Origin: Erysipelotrichaceae bacterium
Lineage (GTDB): Bacteria > Bacillota_I > Bacilli_A > Erysipelotrichales > Erysipelotrichaceae
NCBI GenBank assembly: GCA_024709285.1
Contig: JANJWY010000163.1
Location: 1 to 11,059, forward strand
Direction of reading: 5' to 3'
Length of the DNA stretch: 11,059 bases
Both the position numbers and the translations under genes were made by a program. The notes beneath the pieces were generated by a model that saw nothing but the letters and a program-made list of their open reading frames with translations, was not told the origin of the DNA and did no database searches. Shown here in pieces: positions 1 through 6,138 of this stretch (position 1 is the stretch's first letter; each line of letters begins with the position of its first letter).

Positions 1-746
1 TGATCAGAATAGAAAACTTAACGAAAACATACAAAAATGACCAAGATCGTCTGGTTGCATTGAACAATGTCAGCGCATCGATCGATCAGGGCGAGTTTTT
101 GGGCATCATCGGTTCGAGTGGCGCAGGGAAGTCCACGCTGATCCGTCATTTGAGCCTGATCGAAGCACCTGATGACGGTACGATTTGGCTGGATGATGTC
201 GATCTGTTTCAACTGAAAGGAAGGGATCTGTTGCGAATGCGACGTCAGTTGGGCATCGTGTTTCAGGGATACCATCTGCTTGAACAGAAAAATGTCTTTG
301 ATAATATTGCATTTCCGTTGCAGTTGGTGCATACAGATAAGGCAAAAATGAAAGAGCGGGTTGAAGAGCTGATTTCCCTTGTCGGTCTGAGTGGGAAAGC
401 ACATGCTTTTCCGGCGCAGTTATCCGGCGGTCAGAAGCAGCGGGTAGCGATTGCCCGGGCATTGGCCTCATCACCTTCTCTATTGTTGTGTGATGAACCG
501 ACCAGTGCCTTGGACGTAGTGACAACAAAATCGATTTTAGATTTACTGGTCGAAATTCACAGAAAAACCAATGTGACCATCGTCATCATCACGCATGAAA
601 TCTCCGTGGTAAAGGCGGTGTGTCAGCGGGTGATCGTCATGAATGAAGGGTCTTTTGTTGAGGATGGATCAGTGAAACAGATTTTTTCTGCTCCGCATCA
701 CGAGATGACAAAGTTGCTGCTGAGCTATCAGGAGGGTTTGTTATGA
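1..746 (+). CDS. metN: Methionine ABC transporter ATP-binding protein MetN, short form (5' partial by one base)
   Basis: This is the ATPase subunit that powers methionine uptake through MetI from the lipoprotein MetQ, on the cytoplasmic face of the membrane. The window opens with 'tg atc aga', so the start is almost certainly an ATG whose A lies one base upstream; the protein then begins MIRIENLTKTY and has 248 residues. Numbered from that Met, Walker A GSSGAGKST is at 38-46, the Q-loop Gln at 89, the signature LSGGQ at 141-145, Walker B with DE at 165-166, and the H-loop His at 199. All catalytic motifs are intact. Usual MetN proteins have about 340 residues because a C-terminal NIL domain follows the ATPase; here the stop comes right after the ATPase domain. 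The stop overlaps the metI start (ATGA). The neighbours metI and metQ identify the substrate class; a related amino-acid substrate is the alternative. Any upstream riboswitch or T-box is outside the window. Confidence 0.9.
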   Translation, partial: IRIENLTKTYKNDQDRLVALNNVSASIDQGEFLGIIGSSGAGKSTLIRHLSLIEAPDDGTIWLDDVDLFQLKGRDLLRMRRQLGIVFQGYHLLEQKNVFDNIAFPLQLVHTDKAKMKERVEELISLVGLSGKAHAFPAQLSGGQKQRVAIARALASSPSLLLCDEPTSALDVVTTKSILDLLVEIHRKTNVTIVIITHEISVVKAVCQRVIVMNEGSFVEDGSVKQIFSAPHHEMTKLLLSYQEGLL

Positions 747-1390
747 CAGAACTTCTGATAAAAGGCACTTTCGATACGTTGTATATCGTATCGATGTCCA
801 CGCTGTTTGCGCTTTTGGGCGGTTTGCCGATCGGAGTGCTGTTGACGGTGTGGAAGAAAGACGGGATTGCACCTTTTGTATACGGTGAAAAGTTTCTGAG
901 CGGTATTGTGAATACGGTACGCTCCATTCCGTTTATTATCTTGATCATTGCTTTATTTCCCTTTACCCGGCTGATCGTCGGGCGTTCCTACGGCATTCAG
1001 GCTTCTATCGTTGCACTGGTGGTAGGAGCGATTCCCTTTGTGGCAAGGCTGGTAGAATCCGCATTAGCCGAAGTGGATGAGGGTTTGATAAAGGCGGCGA
1101 TAACCATGGGAGCAACCCCGTGGCAAATCGTCAGCAAAGTCTATGTAGTAGAATCGGTTCCTGCACTGATCCGCTTAGTTTCACTGACGATGATCACGTT
1201 GGTGGGTTATGCGGCGATGGCTGGTGTCGTCGGTGGCGGCGGACTGGGCGATATCGCGATTCGCTACGGTTTGCACCGCTATCAGACCGATATCATGTTG
1301 ATTACCATCGTCATTATGGTCATCATGGTGCAGCTGATTCAAAGCAGTTTTCATTTCATTGCCAACCGGCTGGATCGACGCCGGGCGTAG
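743..1390 (+). CDS. metI: Methionine ABC transporter permease MetI
   Basis: This is the membrane channel of the MetNIQ importer, 215 residues, the usual length for MetI (about 215-225). The hydrophobic segments suggest five membrane helices. The EAA loop that docks onto MetN is visible around residues 107-130 (AEVDEGLIKAAITMGATP), with its conserved Gly. A glycine-rich stretch (GVVGGGGLGD) near the C-terminal helices is also typical of the family. The ATG overlaps the metN stop by four bases, and GGAGGG at 731-736 lies six bases upstream, so the two genes should be translationally coupled. The family (BPD_transp_1) is certain; the methionine assignment rests on the NlpA-type binding protein encoded next. 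Confidence 0.92.
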   Translation: MTELLIKGTFDTLYIVSMSTLFALLGGLPIGVLLTVWKKDGIAPFVYGEKFLSGIVNTVRSIPFIILIIALFPFTRLIVGRSYGIQASIVALVVGAIPFVARLVESALAEVDEGLIKAAITMGATPWQIVSKVYVVESVPALIRLVSLTMITLVGYAAMAGVVGGGGLGDIAIRYGLHRYQTDIMLITIVIMVIMVQLIQSSFHFIANRLDRRRA

Positions 1391-1407
1391 AAGGAAAGAG
1401 GAAAAAC

Positions 1408-2214
1408 ATGAAAAAGACAATTATTTTAGCTTTATTTGCACTGCTTGCACTGAGCGGATGCACCATTTCCCAAGAAAAAGAGGATAAGGTCATTCGTGTC
1501 GGAGCATCCCCAACCCCCCATGCCTTGATTTTGGAAGCAGCCAAAGAAGAAGTAGCCAAGCTGGGTTATACCTTGGAAATCGTTGAATTTACCGATTACA
1601 TTTTACCGAATACGGCACTCGATGCCGGAGATCTGGATGCCAATTACTTCCAGCACGTACCTTATCTGACGAAGTTTAACAGTGAAAACGGTACGAAACT
1701 GAGTTCTGTTCTGGCCGTTCACTTTGAACCGTTGGGATTATATCCGGGCAAGTCTGCTGATTTGAATGGATTAAAAGCTGGCGGAATCACGATCGCCATT
1801 CCCAATGATCCGACCAATGAAGCCCGTGCTTTACGATTACTGGCAGATAATGGCTACATCACCCTGAAGGGTGCGGCGGATGCCAATGTAACGCCGTTGG
1901 ATATCGATCAGAACCCTTACAGCATCGAGTTTGTGGAAATCGAAGCAGCCTTGCTGGCACAAACACTGATCGATGTCGACTATGCCGTAATAAATGGAAA
2001 TTATGCACTTGGCGCAAACATTGCGGATAAGGTATTGTTGACAGAAGATGCGGACTCGATTGCGGCACAGACCTTTGCTAATATCATCGTTGTTCAAACG
2101 GGCAAGGAAAATGCTGAGAAAACCAAGATTCTGATACAAGCTCTTTCCTCTGCTTCCATTAAGAAGTTTATCGAAGAAACCTTCTATCCGACGGTCATCT
2201 CGGTTTTAGAATAA
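1408..2214 (+). CDS. metQ: Methionine-binding lipoprotein MetQ (NlpA family)
   Basis: This is the extracellular substrate-binding lipoprotein of the methionine importer, 268 residues. A Lys-rich start, a hydrophobic core and the lipobox LSGC put the lipidated Cys at residue 18. The mature part starts with IRVGASPTPHALIL and continues with the family patterns EFTDYILPNTALDAGDLDANYFQH and the later IAIPNDPTNEARALRLL, all typical of NlpA/MetQ. The ATG at 1408 follows an AAGGAAAGAGG ribosome binding site (1391-1401). The open frame extends upstream to 1120, but that stretch lies inside metI and has no signal peptide. The gene is 17 bases after metI and is the last of the operon. No convincing terminator hairpin is visible between 2215 and the next promoter. 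NlpA proteins may also bind related amino acids. Confidence 0.93.
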   Translation: MKKTIILALFALLALSGCTISQEKEDKVIRVGASPTPHALILEAAKEEVAKLGYTLEIVEFTDYILPNTALDAGDLDANYFQHVPYLTKFNSENGTKLSSVLAVHFEPLGLYPGKSADLNGLKAGGITIAIPNDPTNEARALRLLADNGYITLKGAADANVTPLDIDQNPYSIEFVEIEAALLAQTLIDVDYAVINGNYALGANIADKVLLTEDADSIAAQTFANIIVVQTGKENAEKTKILIQALSSASIKKFIEETFYPTVISVLE

Positions 2215-2228
2215 ATCCGAATTTGTTC

Positions 2229-2256
2229 TTGCACATCGCTTCTTGTGTGATATAAT
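2229..2256 (+). promoter_or_regulatory. Promoter of the uracil permease gene
   Basis: TTGCAC at 2229-2234 and TATAAT at 2251-2256 are separated by 16 bases, with a TG at 2248-2249 forming an extended -10. Transcription should start near 2262, just before the PyrR-type leader. Confidence 0.75.
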
Positions 2257-2267
2257 AACCACAGCAT

Positions 2268-2365
2268 AGGTCCTTTAAATTGATCCCGTGAGGTCATCAA
2301 GGAGCGAATTTCAAGTAACCCCTTAGAGCATGCACAAAAGGACTTTTATATGAGGTCCTTTTTTT
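2268..2365 (+). promoter_or_regulatory. PyrR-type attenuator leader upstream of the uracil permease gene
   Basis: The segment GATCCCGTGAGGTC (2282-2295) matches the PyrR binding-loop consensus ARUCCNGNGAGGYU, apart from its last base. It sits in a hairpin closed by TCCTT (2271-2275) and AAGGA (2299-2303). GTCCTTT (2270-2276) can instead pair with AAAGGAC (2337-2343), forming an antiterminator that destroys the downstream terminator. The binding hairpin and the antiterminator share bases, so they exclude each other. In characterised Firmicutes, PyrR with UMP or UTP stabilises the hairpin and causes termination when pyrimidines are plentiful. The same logic is inferred here; pyrR itself is not in the window. 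Confidence 0.87.
2336..2365 (+). terminator. Regulated intrinsic terminator of the PyrR leader
   Basis: AAAAGGAC (2336-2343) pairs perfectly with GTCCTTTT (2355-2362) around an 11-base loop, and a seven-T tract runs from 2359 to 2365. An in-frame ATG at 2350 lies within this hairpin, which argues against it as the permease start. Confidence 0.88.
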
Positions 2366-2394
2366 ACGGCCTATGCAGAGAAAGGGAAATAGTT

Positions 2395-3678
2395 ATGGAA
2401 AAAACAGATTTAGAGATTCAACAGGGTTTGTTGTATGATGTCAACGAAAAGCCTCCGGTAGGTACTTGGTTCGTATTGAGTTTCCAACACGTATTCGCCA
2501 TGTTTGGAGCCACCGTATTGGTGCCCATTCTGACCGGATTACCAATTTCAGTCGCATTGTTTGCTTCAGGTATCGGGACGCTGATTTACATCGTCGCGAC
2601 CAAAGCAAAAGTTCCGGTGTACTTAGGATCCTCATTTGCTTATATTGCCGCTGTTCAGATTGCCAGAGATGCCATGGGCGGAGACTTCAGTGCCGCACAA
2701 ACCGGCTTGATCCTGGTGGGTCTGGTGTATGTTGTCGTTGCTGTGATTATTAAATTTATCGGAAAAGGCTGGATAGACAAACTGCTTCCGCCCATCGTCA
2801 TCGGTCCGATGATCATGATCATCGGTTTGGGATTGGCCAGTGTTGCTGTCGGTTCGGCCGGCTTTACGACCGGTGGAGACTGGCGTGTGATGTTGACGGC
2901 ATTTGCCACATTCGTCATTACGGCAACCATCATGTCCACAGCAAAAGGTTTCTTGAAAATCGTTCCGTTTATCGTCGGTATCTTCGGCGGTTATCTTGTG
3001 GCCTTGGCCTTGGGTATCGTGGACTTTACACCTATCAGCGAAGCTGCATGGTTGAGTTTGCCGCAATTTCTGTTGCCTTTCGGTACCAATGGTCTCTTTG
3101 GTCAGTATCAGTTCTACTTCGGATCAGAAACTTGGGTAATCGTTCCAATCGCATTGGTTACGATTTCTGAACACATCGGAGATCACACCGTCTTAGGAAA
3201 AATCTGCGGAAGAAATTTCTTAAAGGATCCGGGATTGGATAATACTTTGATCGGTGACGGTGTTGCCACAGCCGTATCAGCATTCTTAGGTGGTCCTGCA
3301 AACACGACCTATGGTGAAAACACCGGTGTTGTCGGATTGACAAAAGTAGCTTCGATTTGGGTGGTCGGCGGTGCTGCCGTAATCGCAGTCATCCTGAGTT
3401 TTATCGGAAAAATCTCGGCTGCTATAGCAACGATTCCTTGGGCAGTTTTGGGCGGTATGTCCATCCTGTTGTACGGATTCATCGCATCTAACGGTTTACG
3501 CGTACTGATCGATGAAAAGGTGGATTTCTCAAAAACCCGTAATATCATCATCGCCGCAACGATGCTGGTCTTAGGCTTAGGTGGAGCGGCATTTAAACTG
3601 GTCGGTTTGGCAACCCTGTCGGGAACAGCCTTGGCCGCAATAGCCGGTGTATTGCTAAATCTGATTTTACCTGAATAG
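2395..3678 (+). CDS. pyrP: Uracil permease (NCS2 / UraA-PyrP family)
   Basis: This is an integral membrane symporter that imports uracil for pyrimidine salvage, 427 residues with about 12-14 hydrophobic segments. Typical uracil-permease sequence is visible from the start: PPVGTWFVLSFQHVFAMFGATVLVP, then VYLGSSFAYI. The two acidic residues that bind uracil in E. coli UraA (in SEHIGD- and YGEN-type motifs) are present as Glu259 and Glu308, and GGPANTTYGENTG is intact. These features favour uracil over the xanthine/urate branch of the family. The ATG at 2395 is chosen because AAAGGG (2381-2386) lies eight bases upstream, MEKTDLEIQ is a normal N-terminus, and the upstream in-frame ATG at 2350 is inside the leader terminator. 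A PyrR-type attenuator independently supports a pyrimidine role. It is transcribed alone. Confidence 0.93.
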   Translation: MEKTDLEIQQGLLYDVNEKPPVGTWFVLSFQHVFAMFGATVLVPILTGLPISVALFASGIGTLIYIVATKAKVPVYLGSSFAYIAAVQIARDAMGGDFSAAQTGLILVGLVYVVVAVIIKFIGKGWIDKLLPPIVIGPMIMIIGLGLASVAVGSAGFTTGGDWRVMLTAFATFVITATIMSTAKGFLKIVPFIVGIFGGYLVALALGIVDFTPISEAAWLSLPQFLLPFGTNGLFGQYQFYFGSETWVIVPIALVTISEHIGDHTVLGKICGRNFLKDPGLDNTLIGDGVATAVSAFLGGPANTTYGENTGVVGLTKVASIWVVGGAAVIAVILSFIGKISAAIATIPWAVLGGMSILLYGFIASNGLRVLIDEKVDFSKTRNIIIAATMLVLGLGGAAFKLVGLATLSGTALAAIAGVLLNLILPE

Positions 3679-3681
3679 TCA

Positions 3682-3707
3682 AATACCGCTTCGGCGGTAT
3701 TTTTTTT
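3682..3707 (+). terminator. Intrinsic terminator after the uracil permease gene
   Basis: AATACCGC (3682-3689), a TTCG tetraloop and GCGGTATT (3694-3701) form an eight-pair stem, followed by a T tract to 3707. It begins three bases after the stop codon. Confidence 0.93.
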
Positions 3708-3708
3708 A

Positions 3709-3717
3709 TGGTAAAAT
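3709..3717 (+). promoter_or_regulatory. Extended -10 promoter of the cyclase-family gene
   Basis: TGG followed by TAAAAT (3712-3717) forms a TGn-extended -10. No good -35 is visible because that region is the upstream terminator stem. The predicted start near 3724 would give a leader of only about 11 bases. Confidence 0.5.
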
Positions 3718-3734
3718 GAGGTGAGGACTTACTT

Positions 3735-4355
3735 ATGAAAATCATTGATCTTAGTTATCCGATTGAAACTGGCATGCCGGTTTATCCAGGGGACACAGAA
3801 GTAAATATACATAATGAAAGAACATGGGAAGCGGATGGGTTTCGACTGTCATCTTTGCACAGCACAATGCATGCCGGCACGCATATCGATGCACCATCGC
3901 ACATCAGTGATAATAACGTGATGATGAAGGATGTTGATTTATGCCGATGTATCGGTACTGGGGTTCTTGTTGATGCTCGAAACAAAAACATCATCGATGT
4001 TGAATGTGTTCAAAATAAGGATATAAAGGCAGGGGACATCGTCATATTTTTGACAGGATGGGCGAAGCATTATTCCACCTCCCAATATGATGATCATCCG
4101 GTACTTAGTGAAGCACTTGCAGAATATCTGGTGTTGAAAAAAATAAAAATGATTGGGTTGGATATGCCATCCTGTGATCATGAACCTTATCCAGTTCACA
4201 GGATACTGATGAAAGCCGGAATACTGATAGCCGAAAATCTGTGTAACTGTGAATCACTGCTTGACTTAAAAGCATTTGATGTTTATGCCATCCCACTGAA
4301 AATCGATGCTGAAGCAGCCCTTGCCCGGGTATTTGCCAAAGAAAAAACCGCGTGA
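3735..4355 (+). CDS. Cyclase-family metal-dependent hydrolase (kynurenine formamidase-like fold)
   Basis: This is a 206-residue member of the cyclase superfamily (PF04199), cytoplasmic because no signal peptide is seen. The hallmark HxGTHxDxPxH is intact as HAGTHIDAPSH at residues 46-56 (His46, His50, Asp52, His56). The N-terminal IIDLSYPIETGMPVYPGD and the C-terminal VHRILMKAGILIAENL with its Glu are also conserved. Family members hydrolyse amides or lactams such as N-formylkynurenine or isatin through a bound metal. The substrate cannot be told from sequence: no tryptophan-degradation gene lies nearby, and the gene is separated from the uracil permease by a terminator. GAGGTGAG (3718-3725) is nine bases before the ATG. 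The last codons and the stop lie inside the downstream hairpin. The family call is strong; the reaction is unknown. Confidence 0.88.
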   Translation: MKIIDLSYPIETGMPVYPGDTEVNIHNERTWEADGFRLSSLHSTMHAGTHIDAPSHISDNNVMMKDVDLCRCIGTGVLVDARNKNIIDVECVQNKDIKAGDIVIFLTGWAKHYSTSQYDDHPVLSEALAEYLVLKKIKMIGLDMPSCDHEPYPVHRILMKAGILIAENLCNCESLLDLKAFDVYAIPLKIDAEAALARVFAKEKTA

Positions 4356-4366
4356 GCGGTTTTCGT
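4342..4366. terminator. Bidirectional terminator between convergent genes
   Basis: AAAACCGC (4344-4351), loop GTGA and GCGGTTTT (4356-4363) form a perfect eight-pair stem. The A run at 4342-4347 gives a six-U tail on the minus strand; on the plus strand the tail is TTTTCGTTTT. The hairpin overlaps the end of the hydrolase gene, whose TGA stop is in the loop, and lies just beyond the symporter stop. Confidence 0.88.
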
Positions 4367-4367
4367 T

Positions 4368-5699
4368 TTATTGGACGCCGTGCATTTCTTCAAGCATGGC
4401 TTTGTGCTGCTTTTCGGTAAAATCGTAGAAGAACATCGGAATAAGACTCAGTACACTGGCAATGGCAGGAAGCAGACTGATCAGCCAGAAAATACCGTTC
4501 AGTGATGTTGCGCTTTGTGCAACATTTTCAACAAATCCGGTAAGCGTCAGTATCCAACCAATCGCAAAGGTTGCAAATGCTGTCTGCAGCTTGGTCGTAA
4601 ATGTATGGACGGAGAAGCAGATACCCTCGGCTCTTTTTTGTGTTTTATGTTCAAGATAATCAACACTGTCACCGACCATGGCATACATGACAACATCATT
4701 CATACCTAAGCCCATACCGGCTAAAAACAACAGTCCAAAGACCAGCGGCATATTGCCATAGCCTAAGACAAACATCAGCAAGTGAGCTACTGCTCCAAAT
4801 ACTAGTGAACCCATATAAAGCTGTTTCTTCGTGAAGAACTTATAAAGAAAGGGCGTAAAGAATATGGCCGCAATCATCGAGAAAATAAGGATTGCGCCTA
4901 AGAGGGTAAAGAAAGCTTCATCGCCCAGATTATATTTAGCGAAGTAGATACCTGCGGCGCCCAGTCCCATTCGGAAGGCACCGAGCATACGGGATGACTG
5001 AAGCAAAACCAACGGTTTGTTTTTCTTAACCAAATCAAAATTGCCGAGTAGAGTCGTCTTCTCACCATAATTGCTGACACGCTCTTTGGTGTTAAAGAAA
5101 GCTAAGAAGAATAATCCACCGCCGAAGATAGCCATCAGAGCTGCTGAAACAAGGTAACCCATCTTCTCACCGCCATAGGCAGATATGATCAATGGCGGAA
5201 CGATGATCGATATGGCCATGCCCAGATTACACAGGATACGGGCAAATGACACGATACTCATTCTTTCTTTCGGGTCTTGGCTCATCGCTGCCGAAAGTCC
5301 CCAAAAAGGAACATCGGAAACAGTAAATATCATACCCCAGGCAATGTAGGTGACATAGGCATACAATAAGCGCATGCCCATGGATAAATCGGGCACATAG
5401 AATGTCAAAATCGTAAATGCGGCCATCGGTACCGGAACTGCAAACAAGTACGGACGAAGTTTTCCCCAACGAGTCCTGGTCCTGTCGACAATCGTGCCCA
5501 TAATCGGATCATTGATAGCATCCCATACCCGGGCAACCAACATAAGAGTACCAACGGCAGCCGGTAATAACCTCATCATGTCAGTATAAAAAATCATGAT
5601 GTATGTCGCAGAAAAATTATAAATCATATTCTGACCGAGACCTGCCAAGCCAAAAGACATTTTCTCCTTGATGCTGACTTTCTGATCTGCATAATTCAT
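4368..5699 (-). CDS. GPH-family sugar:cation symporter (MelB/XynP-like)
   Basis: This is a 443-residue, 12-helix secondary transporter of the glycoside-pentoside-hexuronide:cation symporter family, importing a sugar or glycoside with Na+ or H+. The family signature WDAINDPIMGTIVDRTRTRWGKLRPYL lies at residues 59-85. Asp60, Asp64 and Asp129 match E. coli MelB Asp55, Asp59 and Asp124 with a constant offset of five; Arg57 and Trp133 match Arg52 and Trp128. The position of MelB Asp19, a sugar ligand, is Asn24 here, so a melibiose-like substrate is not supported. No glycosidase or sugar kinase is adjacent, so the substrate is unknown. On the minus strand AGGAG (complement of 5709-5713) lies nine bases before the ATG. 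The gene is monocistronic, with a divergent promoter upstream and a bidirectional terminator downstream. Confidence 0.9.
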   Translation of the reverse strand: MNYADQKVSIKEKMSFGLAGLGQNMIYNFSATYIMIFYTDMMRLLPAAVGTLMLVARVWDAINDPIMGTIVDRTRTRWGKLRPYLFAVPVPMAAFTILTFYVPDLSMGMRLLYAYVTYIAWGMIFTVSDVPFWGLSAAMSQDPKERMSIVSFARILCNLGMAISIIVPPLIISAYGGEKMGYLVSAALMAIFGGGLFFLAFFNTKERVSNYGEKTTLLGNFDLVKKNKPLVLLQSSRMLGAFRMGLGAAGIYFAKYNLGDEAFFTLLGAILIFSMIAAIFFTPFLYKFFTKKQLYMGSLVFGAVAHLLMFVLGYGNMPLVFGLLFLAGMGLGMNDVVMYAMVGDSVDYLEHKTQKRAEGICFSVHTFTTKLQTAFATFAIGWILTLTGFVENVAQSATSLNGIFWLISLLPAIASVLSLIPMFFYDFTEKQHKAMLEEMHGVQ

Positions 5700-5731
5700 G
5701 GAAATTTTCTCCTTTTCCCTTATGATATCAG

Positions 5732-5758
5732 TTTATATCTTGCTTGACTTACTGTCAA
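5732..5758 (-). promoter_or_regulatory. Promoter of the GPH symporter gene
   Basis: On the minus strand TTGACA (complement of 5753-5758) and TATAAA (complement of 5732-5737) are 15 bases apart. The -35 overlaps the -35 of the divergent small gene, and both sit on the inverted repeat TTGAC-N5-GTCAA (5744-5758). Confidence 0.55.
5744..5758. repeat. Inverted repeat TTGAC-N5-GTCAA in the divergent promoter region
   Basis: Perfect five-base arms lie at 5744-5748 and 5754-5758. GATATC palindromes at 5724-5729 and 5767-5772 flank it almost symmetrically. The position over both -35 elements suggests an operator, but the arms are short and match no regulator site I can name. Confidence 0.4.
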
Positions 5759-5781
5759 AGACAATTGATATCTGCTATTAT
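5752..5781 (+). promoter_or_regulatory. Promoter of the 54-aa small gene
   Basis: CTGTCA (5752-5757), an 18-base spacer and TATTAT (5776-5781) preceded by TGC form an extended -10 promoter. Transcription should start near 5788, only about ten bases before the ATG. Confidence 0.6.
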
Positions 5782-5797
5782 ATTTGTGGGTGATATG

Positions 5798-5962
5798 ATG
5801 AAAAACATGCATGATAAAATTGTTTCTATAGCTGTTAAGAGCAGTGAATTGCTCGAATTGGTTCAATGGGATGTACCTGCGGATATCCGTGTGGCAAAGG
5901 CACTGATTAATGAAATGAGAATATTGCTGAATGAATTAGATAAAGAGATGTCCGAGTCATAG
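5798..5962 (+). CDS. Small hypothetical protein, 54 aa
   Basis: I do not recognise this protein. It has 54 residues, starts MKNMHDKIVSIAVKSSELLE and ends NELDKEMSES, has no Cys and no membrane segment. It looks like two amphipathic helices joined at the turn WDVPAD, with leucine/isoleucine spacing that could support a helical hairpin or oligomer. The ATG at 5798 is favoured because GTGGG (5786-5790) lies seven bases upstream; ATG codons at 5795 and 5807 are in the same frame and also possible. The frame is open upstream to a TTG at 5744, but that part covers the promoter. The gene has its own promoter and its own terminator (5941-5980), so it forms a transcript of about 190 bases. Codon use resembles its neighbours. 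It is probably a real small protein; a regulatory RNA with an incidental frame is the alternative. Confidence 0.65.
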   Translation: MKNMHDKIVSIAVKSSELLELVQWDVPADIRVAKALINEMRILLNELDKEMSES

Positions 5963-5980
5963 GAAATCTCTTTATTTTTT
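5941..5980 (+). terminator. Intrinsic terminator overlapping the end of the 54-aa gene
   Basis: TAAAGAGAT (5941-5949) pairs with ATCTCTTTA (5966-5974); after a one-base mismatch TCC (5951-5953) pairs with GGA (5962-5964). Six Ts follow at 5975-5980. The stem starts inside the coding sequence and the stop codon lies in its upper part. Confidence 0.8.
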
Positions 5981-6009
5981 GGTATCTAGTAGGGAAAGGA
6001 GGAAACAAT

Positions 6010-6138
6010 ATGGTATCTGCAACCGTTTTATTGGGTTATGTGGCCGTTGCGGCAGGCATTGCCGCTATCATCAAAATCCTGTTCTCAGCGAATGGACGGA
6101 TTTCGATTCCCGGAATTACGGCTCAATGGGGGAACTAG
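6010..6138 (+). CDS. Small hydrophobic (single-helix membrane) peptide, 42 aa
   Basis: This frame encodes 42 residues, starting MVSATVLLGYVAVAAGIAAI and ending TAQWGN. Residues 3-26 are almost all hydrophobic and Ala/Val/Ile/Gly-rich, long enough to cross the membrane once; a short polar tail with one Arg follows. A near-ideal AAAGGAGG at 5995-6002 lies seven bases before the ATG, the best ribosome binding site in the window, which strongly suggests translation. The frame ends 13 bases inside the radC start (6126), so termination here could feed radC translation. I do not recognise a family. No clear promoter is seen between the upstream terminator and this gene. It could be a membrane peptide in its own right or act as a leader peptide for radC. 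Confidence 0.72.
   Translation: MVSATVLLGYVAVAAGIAAIIKILFSANGRISIPGITAQWGN

Noticed and set aside
1120..1407. Long N-terminal extension of MetQ from 1120
   Set aside because: It reads in another frame through metI, lacks a ribosome binding site and would bury the lipoprotein signal peptide that starts at 1408.
2200..2228. Terminator after metQ
   Set aside because: Only four-base pairings (TCGG/CCGA, AAAT/ATTT) and no T tract, so no terminator is called.
2350..2394. Upstream ATG for the uracil permease
   Set aside because: It lies inside the attenuator terminator hairpin and has no ribosome binding site; ATG 2395 has both a good site and a typical N-terminus.
5979..6125. RadC start at 5979
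   Set aside because: The extension begins in the T tract of a terminator, has no RadC similarity and runs through the 42-aa frame, which has the strong ribosome binding site.
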